DNA of 64,000 bases, taken from positions 11,470,001-11,534,000 of the forward strand of contig CP018627.1 of assembly GCA_002021875.1 (NCBI GenBank), given 5' to 3'. The translations under genes and the position numbers were made by a program. This stretch comes from Streptomyces hygroscopicus. GTDB lineage: Bacteria > Actinomycetota > Actinomycetes > Streptomycetales > Streptomycetaceae. Every line of letters starts with the position of its first letter. Position 1 is the first letter of the stretch. This document shows positions 7,817 through 17,400 of this stretch, piece by piece. The notes below the pieces were generated by a model. The model made no database searches. It worked only from the letters and a program-made list of their open reading frames with translations, and was not told the DNA's origin.

Positions 7817-8755
7817 CTACGGGGTGCGGGTCGGCTCCGGGGTTTCGGAAGGGGGGTGGGCCGCGAGCCAGGATTCGATGGCCCGCCGGTCGGGCAGCCC
7901 GTCACGGGCGCCGGGGCGGGTACAGGACAGGCCGGCGGCGACGGCGGCGAAGCGCGCCGCCTCCAGCGGGGACCGGCCCCGGTCCAGTTCGGCACAGTAT
8001 GCGCCGGTGAAGCAGTCTCCGGCCCCGGTGGCGTCGACCGTGTCCACCTCGATCGCCGGACCGTCGTGGCGGTCACCGGCCGGGGTCAGCAGGGTCCAGC
8101 CGCGCGAGCCGTCGGTCACGACCAGATGGACGTCATGGTCGGCGGCGGCCCGGGCCAGGGCCGGTTCTCCGCCCAGCAGCGCGATGGCCAGCGGCCGGCC
8201 GACGACGGCGTGATCGGCCGCGGACAGCGCGGTGCGCATCGCCTCCGCCCGGTCGCAGCCGTCGAGGTCCACCACCAGGCCCGGTCCGGGCGTCCCGGGC
8301 GGGGCGTCGGCGGCGGCCTCGGCCAGCGCGGCGGCGGCCTCGGGGAAGCGGTAGCCGTCGAGGTAGAGCCAGTCCGCCCCGGCCTTGCGCGCGGCCCGTA
8401 CCGTACGGGTGATGTGCCGGGCGTCCAACTCGTCGTCCTGGCTGATGACGGCGCGTTCGCCGTCCGGGGTGAGCAGCACGACGGCGGTGGTGAGGGTGCC
8501 GGTGCGGGCGGTCCAGTCGGTGCGGACCCCGTCGGCGGCGAGTGCGGCGAGGAACGCCGTGCTCCGCGGCTCCGGTCCGACCACACCGGCGAACCACGCG
8601 TCGGCCCCCGTCCGGGCCGCGGCCGCCGAGGCATTGGCGGCCATCCCGCCGTGGCCGTGGCGGATGGCGGTCGCCTGCACACGGTCACCGGGAGCGGGCA
8701 GCGCGGGCACACCGACGGTCAGGTCGATGTTGGCGTACCCGCAGAAGACGATCAC
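7817..8755 (-). CDS. PfkB/ribokinase-family carbohydrate kinase
   Basis: A 312-residue kinase. The N-terminal glycine-rich sugar-binding motif (GHGGMAANASAAAARTG, residues about 33-50) and the C-terminal ATP/catalytic motif DATGAGDCFTGAY, with the catalytic Asp of GAGD, are both intact. It would phosphorylate the sugar (or nucleoside-like) ligand imported by the neighbouring ABC system. The GTG start overlaps the upstream stop codon (GTGA), giving translational coupling with the BtpA-like gene. Confidence 0.9.
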   Translation of the reverse strand: MIVFCGYANIDLTVGVPALPAPGDRVQATAIRHGHGGMAANASAAAARTGADAWFAGVVGPEPRSTAFLAALAADGVRTDWTARTGTLTTAVVLLTPDGERAVISQDDELDARHITRTVRAARKAGADWLYLDGYRFPEAAAALAEAAADAPPGTPGPGLVVDLDGCDRAEAMRTALSAADHAVVGRPLAIALLGGEPALARAAADHDVHLVVTDGSRGWTLLTPAGDRHDGPAIEVDTVDATGAGDCFTGAYCAELDRGRSPLEAARFAAVAAGLSCTRPGARDGLPDRRAIESWLAAHPPSETPEPTRTP

Positions 8756-9636
8756 GGGAGCACCACTCCGGCCTTGGCCGCCGCGGTGGTCAGCTCGCGG
8801 ACCTTGGCCTGGTCGACCCGGCCCCACCAGCGGCCGTTGTCCTTCACCGAGGACGCGACGATCACCCCGTCGCAGGCGGGCAGCAGGCCGCCGATGTTGC
8901 CCGCGGTGATACCGGAGCCGATCACCACCGGCAGGGTGGTGTGGGCGGAGATGCCCTCGACCTCCTCCAGCGAGGCGGCGTCCCCGGTCCGGGAGCCGGT
9001 GGCGATCAGCACATCGGCGCCGAAGAACTCGGCGTCCTCGGTCTGTTCGGCCAGTGTGCGGTCGGCGACGATGGCATGCGAACCGTGCTTGACGTGCACA
9101 TCGGCGAAGACCTTGACCGGACCGGCACCGATCCGGCTGCGATAGCGACTGGCGTGTGCCGACTGGCCCTCGATGATGCCCTCGTTGGCGACATAGGCAT
9201 TGGCCCACTGGTTGACCCGGACGAATCCGCCGCCGCCGGACCAGGCGGAGGCGATGGCGCACTCGGCGGCGTTGGACAGCACGCTGACCCCCAGCCTGCC
9301 GCCGGCTCCCTCCAGCACGGCGTGCCGCACCCGGTCGGTCACCACGGCCATCGCCGCCGATGTCTCATAACCGTGTTCGCCAGGCTTGAGGAACGGGATG
9401 TCCCAGTGGTTCTCCACGATCAGCCCGTGGCATCCGCCCTCCAGATAGGCCCGCGCCTCCTCGACCGCGAAGGCGCAGATCTCGTCCAGCGGGGTGCCCT
9501 CGTAATGCGGGCTGCCGGGCAGCGGCGGCAGGTGCACCACGCCGATGACGACCTTCGGGGTGCCGAACAGCTCCTTGATCGCGTTCGGCCGGGGTGGGAA
9601 CACCCCGAGGTTGCTCGTGTTCGCGGATGTCGTCAT
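8752..9636 (-). CDS. BtpA/SgcQ-family TIM-barrel protein
   Basis: A 294-residue protein of the BtpA family. The patterns VVIGVVHLPPLPGSP near the N-terminus, CHGLIVENHWDIPF and DVLIATGSRTGDAASLEEVE are characteristic. The family includes cyanobacterial BtpA (implicated in photosystem I biogenesis) and E. coli SgcQ, which lies in a sugar-utilisation operon; the reaction is not known. ATG at 9636 is preferred over the GTG one codon earlier because GAGGTGG lies seven bases before it. It is the first gene of the operon and one LacI-type operator (9650-9663) lies just upstream. Confidence 0.88.
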   Translation of the reverse strand: MTTSANTSNLGVFPPRPNAIKELFGTPKVVIGVVHLPPLPGSPHYEGTPLDEICAFAVEEARAYLEGGCHGLIVENHWDIPFLKPGEHGYETSAAMAVVTDRVRHAVLEGAGGRLGVSVLSNAAECAIASAWSGGGGFVRVNQWANAYVANEGIIEGQSAHASRYRSRIGAGPVKVFADVHVKHGSHAIVADRTLAEQTEDAEFFGADVLIATGSRTGDAASLEEVEGISAHTTLPVVIGSGITAGNIGGLLPACDGVIVASSVKDNGRWWGRVDQAKVRELTTAAAKAGVVLP

Positions 9637-9649
9637 CACGCCACCTCAA

Positions 9650-9663
9650 TGCAATCGATTACA
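9650..9663 (-). promoter_or_regulatory. LacI-type operator upstream of the btpA-like operon
   Basis: TGCAATCGATTACA, centred on the palindrome AATCGATT, matches the usual LacI-family operator shape. It lies 14 bases upstream of the first ATG of the minus-strand operon and is repeated in reverse orientation at 9784-9796. Confidence 0.7.
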
Positions 9664-9783
9664 GCTGAGTTGCGGAGGACCGTAGGCAGGGGTCAGGTGC
9701 CGTGTCAAGGCTCTATGCTGATTCAACGCGCCAGGTCACATCGGCGTTGGAGCCATGTGACCGACATGTTTCCCGGCAGGAAG

Positions 9784-9796
9784 GTAATCGATTGCA
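9784..9796 (+). promoter_or_regulatory. LacI-type operator overlapping the lacI-like start codon
   Basis: GTAATCGATTGCA is the reverse complement of the operator at 9650-9663. It overlaps the end of the ribosome-binding site and the TTG start codon of the regulator, implying autorepression. The two centres are about 134 bp apart, a distance that could allow looping. Confidence 0.7.
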
Positions 9797-10829
9797 ACGG
9801 GTTACGATCGCTCAGGTCGCCGAGCGGGCCGGTGTCTCCACCGCCACCGTGTCACGGGTGCTCTCCCGCCGGGGCCAGGTCTCGGCCGCGGTCGAACGCA
9901 AGGTGCGCCGCGCCGCCGACGACCTGGGCTACCAGGTCAATGTCATCGCCAGGGCACTGCGCAACAGTCGTACCGACACCGTGGGGATGGTCGTGCCCAG
10001 CATCACCAACCCGTTCTTCACCTCCCTGGTGGAGAGCGTGGAACACGCCCTGGGGAAGGAGGGCAAGGAGCTGTTCCTGTGCGACGCGCGCTCCGACCCG
10101 CGGATCGAGGCGCGCCGGCTGGCCTCGCTCGCCGCGCGCAACGTCGACGGCATCATCGTCAGCCCGAGCCACGGCGTCGACAGCCGGCCCGCCGTGCAGC
10201 AGACCGCGGACCGGCTGCCGCTCGTCCAGCTCGACCGATTCGTCGACGGCACCACCACCGATTGGGTGGGCGTCGACGACGTCGCCGCGATGCGGCAGGT
10301 CGTGGACCACCTCCACGACGGCGGGGCGCGGTCGGCGGCCTTCATCGGCTCGCTGATGACCCACTCCTCCACGGAGCAGCGGTTCGCCGGGTTCCGGAGG
10401 CGCGCCGAGGAGCTGAACATCCAGGTGAAGCCGGACCAGGTGCTGCTCGGGGACTACAGCGTGGAGTGGGGTGAGGCCGCCGTGGCCCGGCTGATCGCGG
10501 AGGGCGGCCTTCCGGACGCGCTCGTATGCGCCGATGACCTGATCGCGCTCGGGGCCACCCGCGCCTGCCGGGCCCACGGTTTCGCGGTGCCCCAGCAGGT
10601 GCAGGTGACCGGCTACGACGACATCGAGTTCTCCCGGCTGGCCGAGCCGGCCCTGACCACGGTCCATCAGCCCCGCGACCGGATCGCCGCGGAGGCGGTA
10701 CGGCTGCTGGCCGCGGCGAGCCTGGCCAAGGACGCCGAGCGCGGTCCGCACGCACATATCTCACTCGTGCCGGCCCTGGTGGTGCGCGACAGCACCCGGG
10801 CCACGCAAGCGCCCCCGGACCGCATATGA
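9792..10829 (+). CDS. LacI-family transcriptional regulator of the sugar operon
   Basis: A 345-residue LacI/GalR repressor. The N-terminal helix-turn-helix reads VTIAQVAERAGVSTATVSRV and the hinge helix includes NVIARALRNSRT. The effector domain follows (GMVVPSITNPFFTSLVESVE; VTGYDDIEFSRLAEPALTTV). TTG at 9792 is chosen as start because AGGAAGG ends seven bases upstream and it places the helix-turn-helix at residue 4; longer in-frame starts would add an unconserved tail. It is divergent from the btpA-like operon and has operators at both sides of the intergenic region. The inducer is presumably the transported sugar or its phosphate. Confidence 0.93.
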   Translation: MQRVTIAQVAERAGVSTATVSRVLSRRGQVSAAVERKVRRAADDLGYQVNVIARALRNSRTDTVGMVVPSITNPFFTSLVESVEHALGKEGKELFLCDARSDPRIEARRLASLAARNVDGIIVSPSHGVDSRPAVQQTADRLPLVQLDRFVDGTTTDWVGVDDVAAMRQVVDHLHDGGARSAAFIGSLMTHSSTEQRFAGFRRRAEELNIQVKPDQVLLGDYSVEWGEAAVARLIAEGGLPDALVCADDLIALGATRACRAHGFAVPQQVQVTGYDDIEFSRLAEPALTTVHQPRDRIAAEAVRLLAAASLAKDAERGPHAHISLVPALVVRDSTRATQAPPDRI

Positions 10830-10861
10830 CGGAGACTCACCACAACCCCAGGAGGACCCCG

Positions 10862-11968
10862 ATGGACGACGCGGACACCTGGCGCGGTGCGACGGACCTC
10901 GCGCGGCGGCTGGTGCGGATCGACACCCGGGGCGGCCGGGAGGCACCGGCCGCCACACTGGTGGCGGACCGGCTGGACGGCGCGGGATTCGACGTCCGGG
11001 TCGAGGAGCCGATACCCGGCCGGGCCAACGTCATCGCCCGGTTCGGGCCCGAGGCACCACGGGTGCCGGTCACCTTCACCGGACACCTGGACACCGTGCC
11101 CGCCGATCCGTCGGGCTGGTCGTTCGACCCGATGAGCGGGGAACTGCGCGACGGCCGGCTGCTCGGCCGCGGCAGCAGCGACATGAAAGCGGGCGTGGCC
11201 TGCCAGGTCGAGGCGGCGATACGGGCCGCCCGGGAAAGCCCGCGGGACACCGCCGTACAGCTGATCTTCACCTTCGGCGAGGAGACCGGCTGCCATGGGG
11301 CCGAGGAGATCGACGCGGCGTCGCTCACCCCCACCGACCTGCTCATCGTGGCCGAGCCGAGCGGCAACCGGACCGTCCTCGGCCACAAGGGCGTGCTGTG
11401 GCTCGCCGCGACGGCCCGTGGGGTCTCCGCGCACGGTTCCCGCCCGGAGCTGGGCCGCAACGCGATCGCCGCGCTCGCCGCCGCGGCGAGCAGGATCCAC
11501 GGGCACCGTGACTGGCCGGTGAGCCCGACCCACGGCCCGGTCACGGTCAACATCGGCACGTTCCACGCGGGCGAGCAGCCCAACCTGGTGCCGGACCGCG
11601 CCGAGATGCGGCTGGACGTGCGCACCGTTCCCGGCTTCGGACGGGACGAGGCGATCGCGGAGATCGCCCGGCTGTGCGGCGACGGCATCGGCCTCGAAGT
11701 GCTGCTGGACCTGCCCGGCGTCGCCACCGACCCGTCGGCTGCCGCCGCCGCGCGGGAGATCCTGGCCCCCGGCTCCTCGGCCCGCCCGGCCGAGTACGCG
11801 ACCTACTTCACCGACGCCTCGGTGCTGACCGGTCGGCTCGGCGATCCGGCGGTGGTGGTGTACGGACCGGGCGACCCGGACCAGGCCCATGTCACCGATG
11901 AATCCTGCTCGTTGGCCGCCATGACCGAGTCCGCGGAGGCGATGCACCGGCTGCTGCGGCGCTTGTAG
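10862..11968 (+). CDS. M20-family metallohydrolase (ArgE/DapE-like)
   Basis: A 368-residue zinc-dependent deacylase or peptidase. The metal ligands and catalytic residues are all present: H75 and D77 in FTGHLDTVP, bridging D107 in GRGSSDMKAG, catalytic E140 and ligand E141 in FGEETGCHG, and a C-terminal His in DPDQAHVTDE. A dimerisation domain lies between about residues 175 and 285. The ATG at 10862 is chosen because AGGAGG lies five bases upstream; an earlier ATG at 10826 overlaps the LacI stop but lacks a comparable site. Co-transcription with the LacI gene is likely and ties it to the same regulon, perhaps for an N-acylated sugar or amino-acid conjugate. Confidence 0.92.
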   Translation: MDDADTWRGATDLARRLVRIDTRGGREAPAATLVADRLDGAGFDVRVEEPIPGRANVIARFGPEAPRVPVTFTGHLDTVPADPSGWSFDPMSGELRDGRLLGRGSSDMKAGVACQVEAAIRAARESPRDTAVQLIFTFGEETGCHGAEEIDAASLTPTDLLIVAEPSGNRTVLGHKGVLWLAATARGVSAHGSRPELGRNAIAALAAAASRIHGHRDWPVSPTHGPVTVNIGTFHAGEQPNLVPDRAEMRLDVRTVPGFGRDEAIAEIARLCGDGIGLEVLLDLPGVATDPSAAAAAREILAPGSSARPAEYATYFTDASVLTGRLGDPAVVVYGPGDPDQAHVTDESCSLAAMTESAEAMHRLLRRL

Positions 11969-12031
11969 TCCGACGAGCGCGTTGCCGTCCAGGGCCCGGG
12001 TCCGGAGACCACCTCGACAGGTGCCGTGCGC

Positions 12032-12184
12032 TATAGTGGATCTTGTCGCGGTCGCCCGAACTCCGGGCAGCCGGTCGCGCGTTGGTGGTCCAAGGAAAGA
12101 CGCCCCGCTTCCTGTGGGGAGATGCAGGTGCAAGGCCTGCCCGGCGCTCAGAAGACGAGCCCACCCCGCTCACGGGGTGGGCTC
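12032..12184 (+). ncRNA. candidate structured RNA with tRNA-like fold and terminator hairpin
   Basis: A TATAGT -10 hexamer (12032-12037) precedes about 140 bases with four consecutive helices. They are a GCCCG/CGGGC hairpin (12053-12067), then a 70-base cloverleaf-like unit (12079-12148), then a perfect 12-bp stem GAGCCCACCCCG with CTCA loop (12157-12184). The cloverleaf has a 7-bp acceptor stem GCGTTGG/CCGGCGC with two G-U pairs, a D-arm-like GTC/GAC with a GG-containing loop, a CCCCG/TGGGG arm with seven-base loop CTTCCTG, and a GCAGG/CCTGC arm with seven-base loop TGCAAGG. It differs from a true tRNA in its T-loop (TG where TT is expected), in T at the position after the would-be anticodon, and in having no CCA end. 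It could be a tRNA-derived regulatory RNA, or an RNA from a mobile element such as a HEARO/IscB-type guide RNA. Identity unknown. Confidence 0.5.
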
Positions 12185-13059
12185 GTACGGTTTCACGGCA
12201 CGCATGCGCAACAAGGACAAGGCCGGCGGCGACATCATGATCACCGAGGCCGGTGTGGACTTCTCGCTCCGCAAGCACCTCGGTTCCGGCCACACTCCAC
12301 GCAACACCTCGGCCGGGGTGGCGTAAGCGATGCCCAGCCCCTTGAGATGGGCATCGGGAGAGCCGATGGCAGTGGCCATGCCGACCCACCAGCCCGGTCA
12401 TCTCATCCACCACCGGTCCATCGCTGAACCCGGTAGTCAGGTCATCGGCCGCAGACAGCTGAAGCAGGCGATCCGCCCCGGTGTCGGCGGCCGGCAGACC
12501 ACCGCGCGGTGCATGTGCGGGAAACCCGAACGACGCCACGCGGTGCCCCGGCACCCCGCTGCTGTCCCCAACACCATGCCCCGAGCCCGGCCGGAGCACC
12601 CTCCGGCCGCAGGACAACAACATCATCGCCCTCCGGCACCCGCCATCCCAGAAACGGCGGACCACCGGTCAGGCTCGAAGAGATTCCTTGCTTGCGCCGT
12701 AGCCAGTGCTTGTCCATGTGGTGAGCCGGGTGATGGTGGTGGGCACAACGGCCCAGAGGGTTTTGCCGGCGCTGCCGTGGAGTGAGTGTCCCCAGTCGTG
12801 GGCGAGTTCGTCGCTGATGTGACCACGAGCCGGACTGGCGACGTACGCCGCTGCTGCGGGAGGGCCGTACGGAGGCGCAGCGCGACGCCGCGCGCGTATG
12901 CCCGCCGAGGAGTAGCGGACTCGCGAGGACCCCAAGCGGCGATGACGTCGAGGAGTGGCCATGCCTCGTCTTCATGCCGGCCGGGACCAGGTAGTGCTTG
13001 AACTATCGAGTGTCCAAGATCGTGGAGGAACTTCAAGGTCGAGTGGGCTCATGGCACGG
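12185..13059. other. gap without a convincing gene
   Basis: Several overlapping short reading frames occur on both strands, but none has consistent GC-rich third positions, a ribosome site and a recognisable family. The frame 12200-12326 (plus) and the minus-strand frame around 12670-12960 look like degraded coding sequence at best. This is plausibly the eroded cargo of whatever element the RNA at 12032-12184 belongs to. Confidence 0.4.
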
Positions 13060-14575
<1,516 letters not shown>

Positions 14576-15724
14576 TCAGCTTGCCGGGGCGTTTTCTGCG
14601 ATGACGCGGACAGCAGTCTCCATCTGGCCCTCGGTCAGATCGGCGCGTGCGGTGAGACGGAGCCTGGAGATACCGTCGGGGACGGATGGCGGGCGGAAGC
14701 AGCCCACCGCGACACCGTCGGCGTGGCACTGGGCGGCCCAGCGCACCGCAGATTCGGGCGATGGGGCCCTGACCGAGACCACGGCCGCGTCCGGCGTCGT
14801 GGCCCGGAGGCCAGCTTGAGCCAGCTGGTGCGCCAGCGCATGTGCCACGTTGCGGACACGGGCCGGGCGCTGTGGCTCTCCCCGCAAGATCTGCAGAGCG
14901 GCGAGCGCCGCGCCCACGGAGGCCGGGGCGAGGCCGGTGTCGAAGATGAAGGTGCGGGCGTTCTCCACCAGGTGCTGGATCACCCGGGCGGGGCCGAGCA
15001 CGGCGCCCCCCTGACTGCCCAGTGCCTTCGACAAGGTCACGGTGGTGACCACGTCGGGCGCGCCAGCGAGTCCGGCCGCGGCGACCGCCCCCGATCCGCC
15101 GTCGCCGAGCACCCCCAGGCCATGGGCGTCGTCCACGACGAGCCCGGCCCCACCGTCCCGGCAGACGGCGGCGATCTCGGCCAGAGGTGCCGCGTCGCCG
15201 TCCACGGAGAAGACCGATTCGGTGACTGCTATGGCCCGTTCCCGATGCTCGGCCAGAAGCGTGGACAACACCTCAGGGGCGGCATGAGGGACGATCGCGG
15301 TGTGGGCCTTGGAGAGGCGGCAGCCGTCGATGAGCGAGGCATGATTGTTCGCGTCGGAGGCGATCAGTGTCTCCGGGCCGGTCAGGGCGGTGACGGCAGC
15401 GAGATTCGCGGTGTAGCCGGAGGAGAAGACCAGAGCCGCCTCCGCCCCGCACAGTGCGGCGAGCTCGGTTTCGAGCTCGGTGTGCAACGCCGTCGTGCCG
15501 CTGACCAGGCGTGAGCCAGTGGCCCCCGAACCCCAGCGCAGAGCCGCGTCGGCCGCGGCTTGCGTGACCCGGGGGTCTCGGGTCAGCCCCAGGTAGTCGT
15601 TGCCCGCCAGGTCGAGTACCGAGTCGTCTTGGGGCCGGGGCCGGGCGCGGAGCGTACGCGTGAGTCCGGCGCGGTGGCGCTGCTCGGCGTGCTGGTCGAG
15701 CCAGTCGAAGGCTGCCTCAGGCAT
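14576..15724 (-). CDS. bioF: 8-amino-7-oxononanoate synthase
   Basis: A 382-residue PLP-dependent alpha-oxoamine synthase that condenses pimeloyl-ACP (or -CoA) with L-alanine in the first committed step of biotin ring assembly. Visible features are the family start DLAGNDYLGLTRDPRV, the glycine-rich GSGATGSRLVSGTTALH, the PLP-stacking segment NNHASLIDGCRLSKA, VVDDAHGLGVLGDGG with the PLP-binding Asp and His, and the Schiff-base Lys in TVTLSKALGSQGG. Length and motifs look complete. Its ATG overlaps the P450 stop by eight bases (ATGCCTGA), so it is translationally coupled to the P450, supporting a shared role in pimelate supply. Confidence 0.93.
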   Translation of the reverse strand: MPEAAFDWLDQHAEQRHRAGLTRTLRARPRPQDDSVLDLAGNDYLGLTRDPRVTQAAADAALRWGSGATGSRLVSGTTALHTELETELAALCGAEAALVFSSGYTANLAAVTALTGPETLIASDANNHASLIDGCRLSKAHTAIVPHAAPEVLSTLLAEHRERAIAVTESVFSVDGDAAPLAEIAAVCRDGGAGLVVDDAHGLGVLGDGGSGAVAAAGLAGAPDVVTTVTLSKALGSQGGAVLGPARVIQHLVENARTFIFDTGLAPASVGAALAALQILRGEPQRPARVRNVAHALAHQLAQAGLRATTPDAAVVSVRAPSPESAVRWAAQCHADGVAVGCFRPPSVPDGISRLRLTARADLTEGQMETAVRVIAENAPAS

Positions 15725-17003
15725 GGGCGTGTCCCTGGGTCGGCGGTGTGCGGGAGGACTGGTGCGTGCGGACGGGAAGCGTGCGTGGCCCTCGGACCAA
15801 CAGCCCTGGCCGGTAGGGAAGTTGTGCCGGGTCCATGGCCAGCCGCATGCCGGGAAGAGCTTCGAAGAGGGCGGGCAGGGAGATCAGCGCCTCAAGCCGC
15901 GCCAACCGCGCGCCTATGCAGTAATGCGGCCCGTGCCCGAACGCCAGGCTCGGCGGCGCTCCCAAGCCGGCCCACCGCTGTGGTCGGAAGACGTCCGGTT
16001 CCGGGTACCTGCTCGGGTCACGGCTCGCAGCCGCCAGCACTCCGAGCACGGACGCACCTGCTGGAACATGTTGGCCCCCCAGCCAGACGTCCTCCACAGT
16101 GCGACGCCATGTCGCCGCTTCCAGAGGGCTGGCGTGCCGCAGCGTCTCCTCGACTACGTGCGGCCAGTGCGGCTCCTCCAGTTCATCGGGATGGCCGAGA
16201 AGCAGCAGGACGGCGGAGGCCAGCAGATTCATCGTTGTCTCGTATCCGGCGAACAGCAGCAGGAACGCCATGGCCAGCAGCTCATCGCTGTTCAGCTCGG
16301 TATGCACCAGCGAGCTGAACAGATCGCTGCCGGGCGAGCGGCGTTTGTCCTCGATCAACGACGAGAAAAATGCGTGCAACGACGACCATGCCTCGTCCAG
16401 GGAGCCAGGAGGCAGCGCGTCGGCGGGCGAGCCCACACGGTAGGTCCATTCGCGCAGCGCCGACCGATCGGTGGGCGGCACACCAAGCACCTCACTGATC
16501 ACGAGCACCGGCAGCGGGAACGCGAACGCGTTGACCAGGTCCACCTCAGTGCCGCGGGGGATGTCCCGCAGCAGCTCGGCGGTCAGCTCCTGGATGCGGG
16601 GGCGCAGCGCGTCGACGCGCCGGGGTGTGAAGGTCGCAGTGACCAAGCGCCTCAGTCGCGTGTGGTCGGGGGCGTCGGTGTTGAGCATGTGCCGGACGAG
16701 CAGCGCGCGAACCCGCTGCGCCGGGGAGTCGGGTTTCGGACGCCCTGCGTCGCGTGGTGGCACGTTCGAGAAGCGGCCGTCGGCCAGTACGGTCCGCACC
16801 GGGTCGTATCCGGTGACCAGCCACGCCTTGGAGCCGTTGGCGAGTAGTACCTGGGCAGCGGGCCCGTTGTCGCGGAGAGCCGCGTAGAACGGGTACGGGT
16901 CGGCGGCGAACGCCGGGTCGGCCGCGTCCAGTGCGGGCCCGGCGTACGGGCACTTCGTCGTCGCCCGGCCGTGGGCGGCCGATGCTGGTGGGGGAGTTCT
17001 CAT
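15717..17003 (-). CDS. cytochrome P450 in a biotin operon (BioI-like role proposed)
   Basis: A 428-residue soluble bacterial P450. The I-helix oxygen-activation motif reads LLLFAGYETTMN, the K-helix ExxR is EETLRHAS, and the heme-binding loop is FGHGPHYCIGARLARLE with the axial Cys. ATG 17003 is preferred: it starts near MRTPPPASAAHG and keeps the conserved front CPYAG; longer starts would read back through the bioD remnant. In Bacillus, the P450 BioI cleaves fatty acyl-ACP to pimeloyl-ACP for BioF. The position here between the bioA/bioD remnants and bioF, with an eight-base overlap into bioF, suggests the same role, although a tailoring enzyme for a biotin analogue is possible. Confidence 0.9.
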   Translation of the reverse strand: MRTPPPASAAHGRATTKCPYAGPALDAADPAFAADPYPFYAALRDNGPAAQVLLANGSKAWLVTGYDPVRTVLADGRFSNVPPRDAGRPKPDSPAQRVRALLVRHMLNTDAPDHTRLRRLVTATFTPRRVDALRPRIQELTAELLRDIPRGTEVDLVNAFAFPLPVLVISEVLGVPPTDRSALREWTYRVGSPADALPPGSLDEAWSSLHAFFSSLIEDKRRSPGSDLFSSLVHTELNSDELLAMAFLLLFAGYETTMNLLASAVLLLLGHPDELEEPHWPHVVEETLRHASPLEAATWRRTVEDVWLGGQHVPAGASVLGVLAAASRDPSRYPEPDVFRPQRWAGLGAPPSLAFGHGPHYCIGARLARLEALISLPALFEALPGMRLAMDPAQLPYRPGLLVRGPRTLPVRTHQSSRTPPTQGHAHA

Positions 17004-17016
17004 GACCTCATACACC

Positions 17017-17290
17017 TCAAGAAGAGAAGGGCTCCGGCTGTGATTCCGCGAACGCGGCGGCGCCCCGCTGGCCCTCGAGTGCCGGTGCCGAACCGGCCAG
17101 CGCCAAGCGGCCCGAAGAGTTCCTGCTTCGGCTGGCAGCAGCACCCTCCGGAAGCGCGCCGAGCAGGGGAGTGGCTGCGACCTCCGGCAGGTCTGTCAGG
17201 TTGCAGTGGGCTGCCAGTCCGGGCTCGCGGATGGCTGCTGTGGTCACCGTCTTGCCGACCTCGGGTCCGGGTGCCGGTGACGAACACCAC
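17017..17290 (-). pseudogene. bioD: dethiobiotin synthetase remnant (internal deletion and frameshift)
   Basis: The first residues VVFVTGTRT and, after a one-base insertion in an ACCC run near 17260, the continuation EVGKTVTTAA together rebuild the BioD P-loop (TGT.TEVGKT). This is followed almost at once by REPGLAAHCNLTDLPEV and ATPLLGALPEGA, which match the C-terminal part of BioD. About 120-150 central codons are missing. It lies between the bioA remnant and the P450 gene in the normal operon position. It cannot encode an active enzyme, so this step must come from another locus if the strain makes biotin. Confidence 0.75.
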
Positions 17291-17400
17291 GCATGCACCG
17301 CCGCCACTTCCTCCACCGGCTGCGCCGCCGCCATGGTGCGTATTGGTGTCGGCGTCGCCGTCCTGGCCGGGATCCGCGTGGCCGCAGGGACCCTGCCCGC

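Noticed and set aside
7803..8076. Extended frame of the ABC ATPase upstream of 6792
   Set aside because: The sequence before the canonical MGESALVSLRG start is a shadow of the binding-protein and kinase genes.
12079..12148. An ordinary tRNA-Gly(UCC)
   Set aside because: The fold is cloverleaf-like, but the T-loop lacks TTC, position 37 is a pyrimidine, and no CCA end follows; kept as a structured RNA instead.
12442..13036. Minus-strand frames in the gap before the nitronate monooxygenase gene
   Set aside because: No consistent third-position GC bias, no ribosome site and no recognisable motif.
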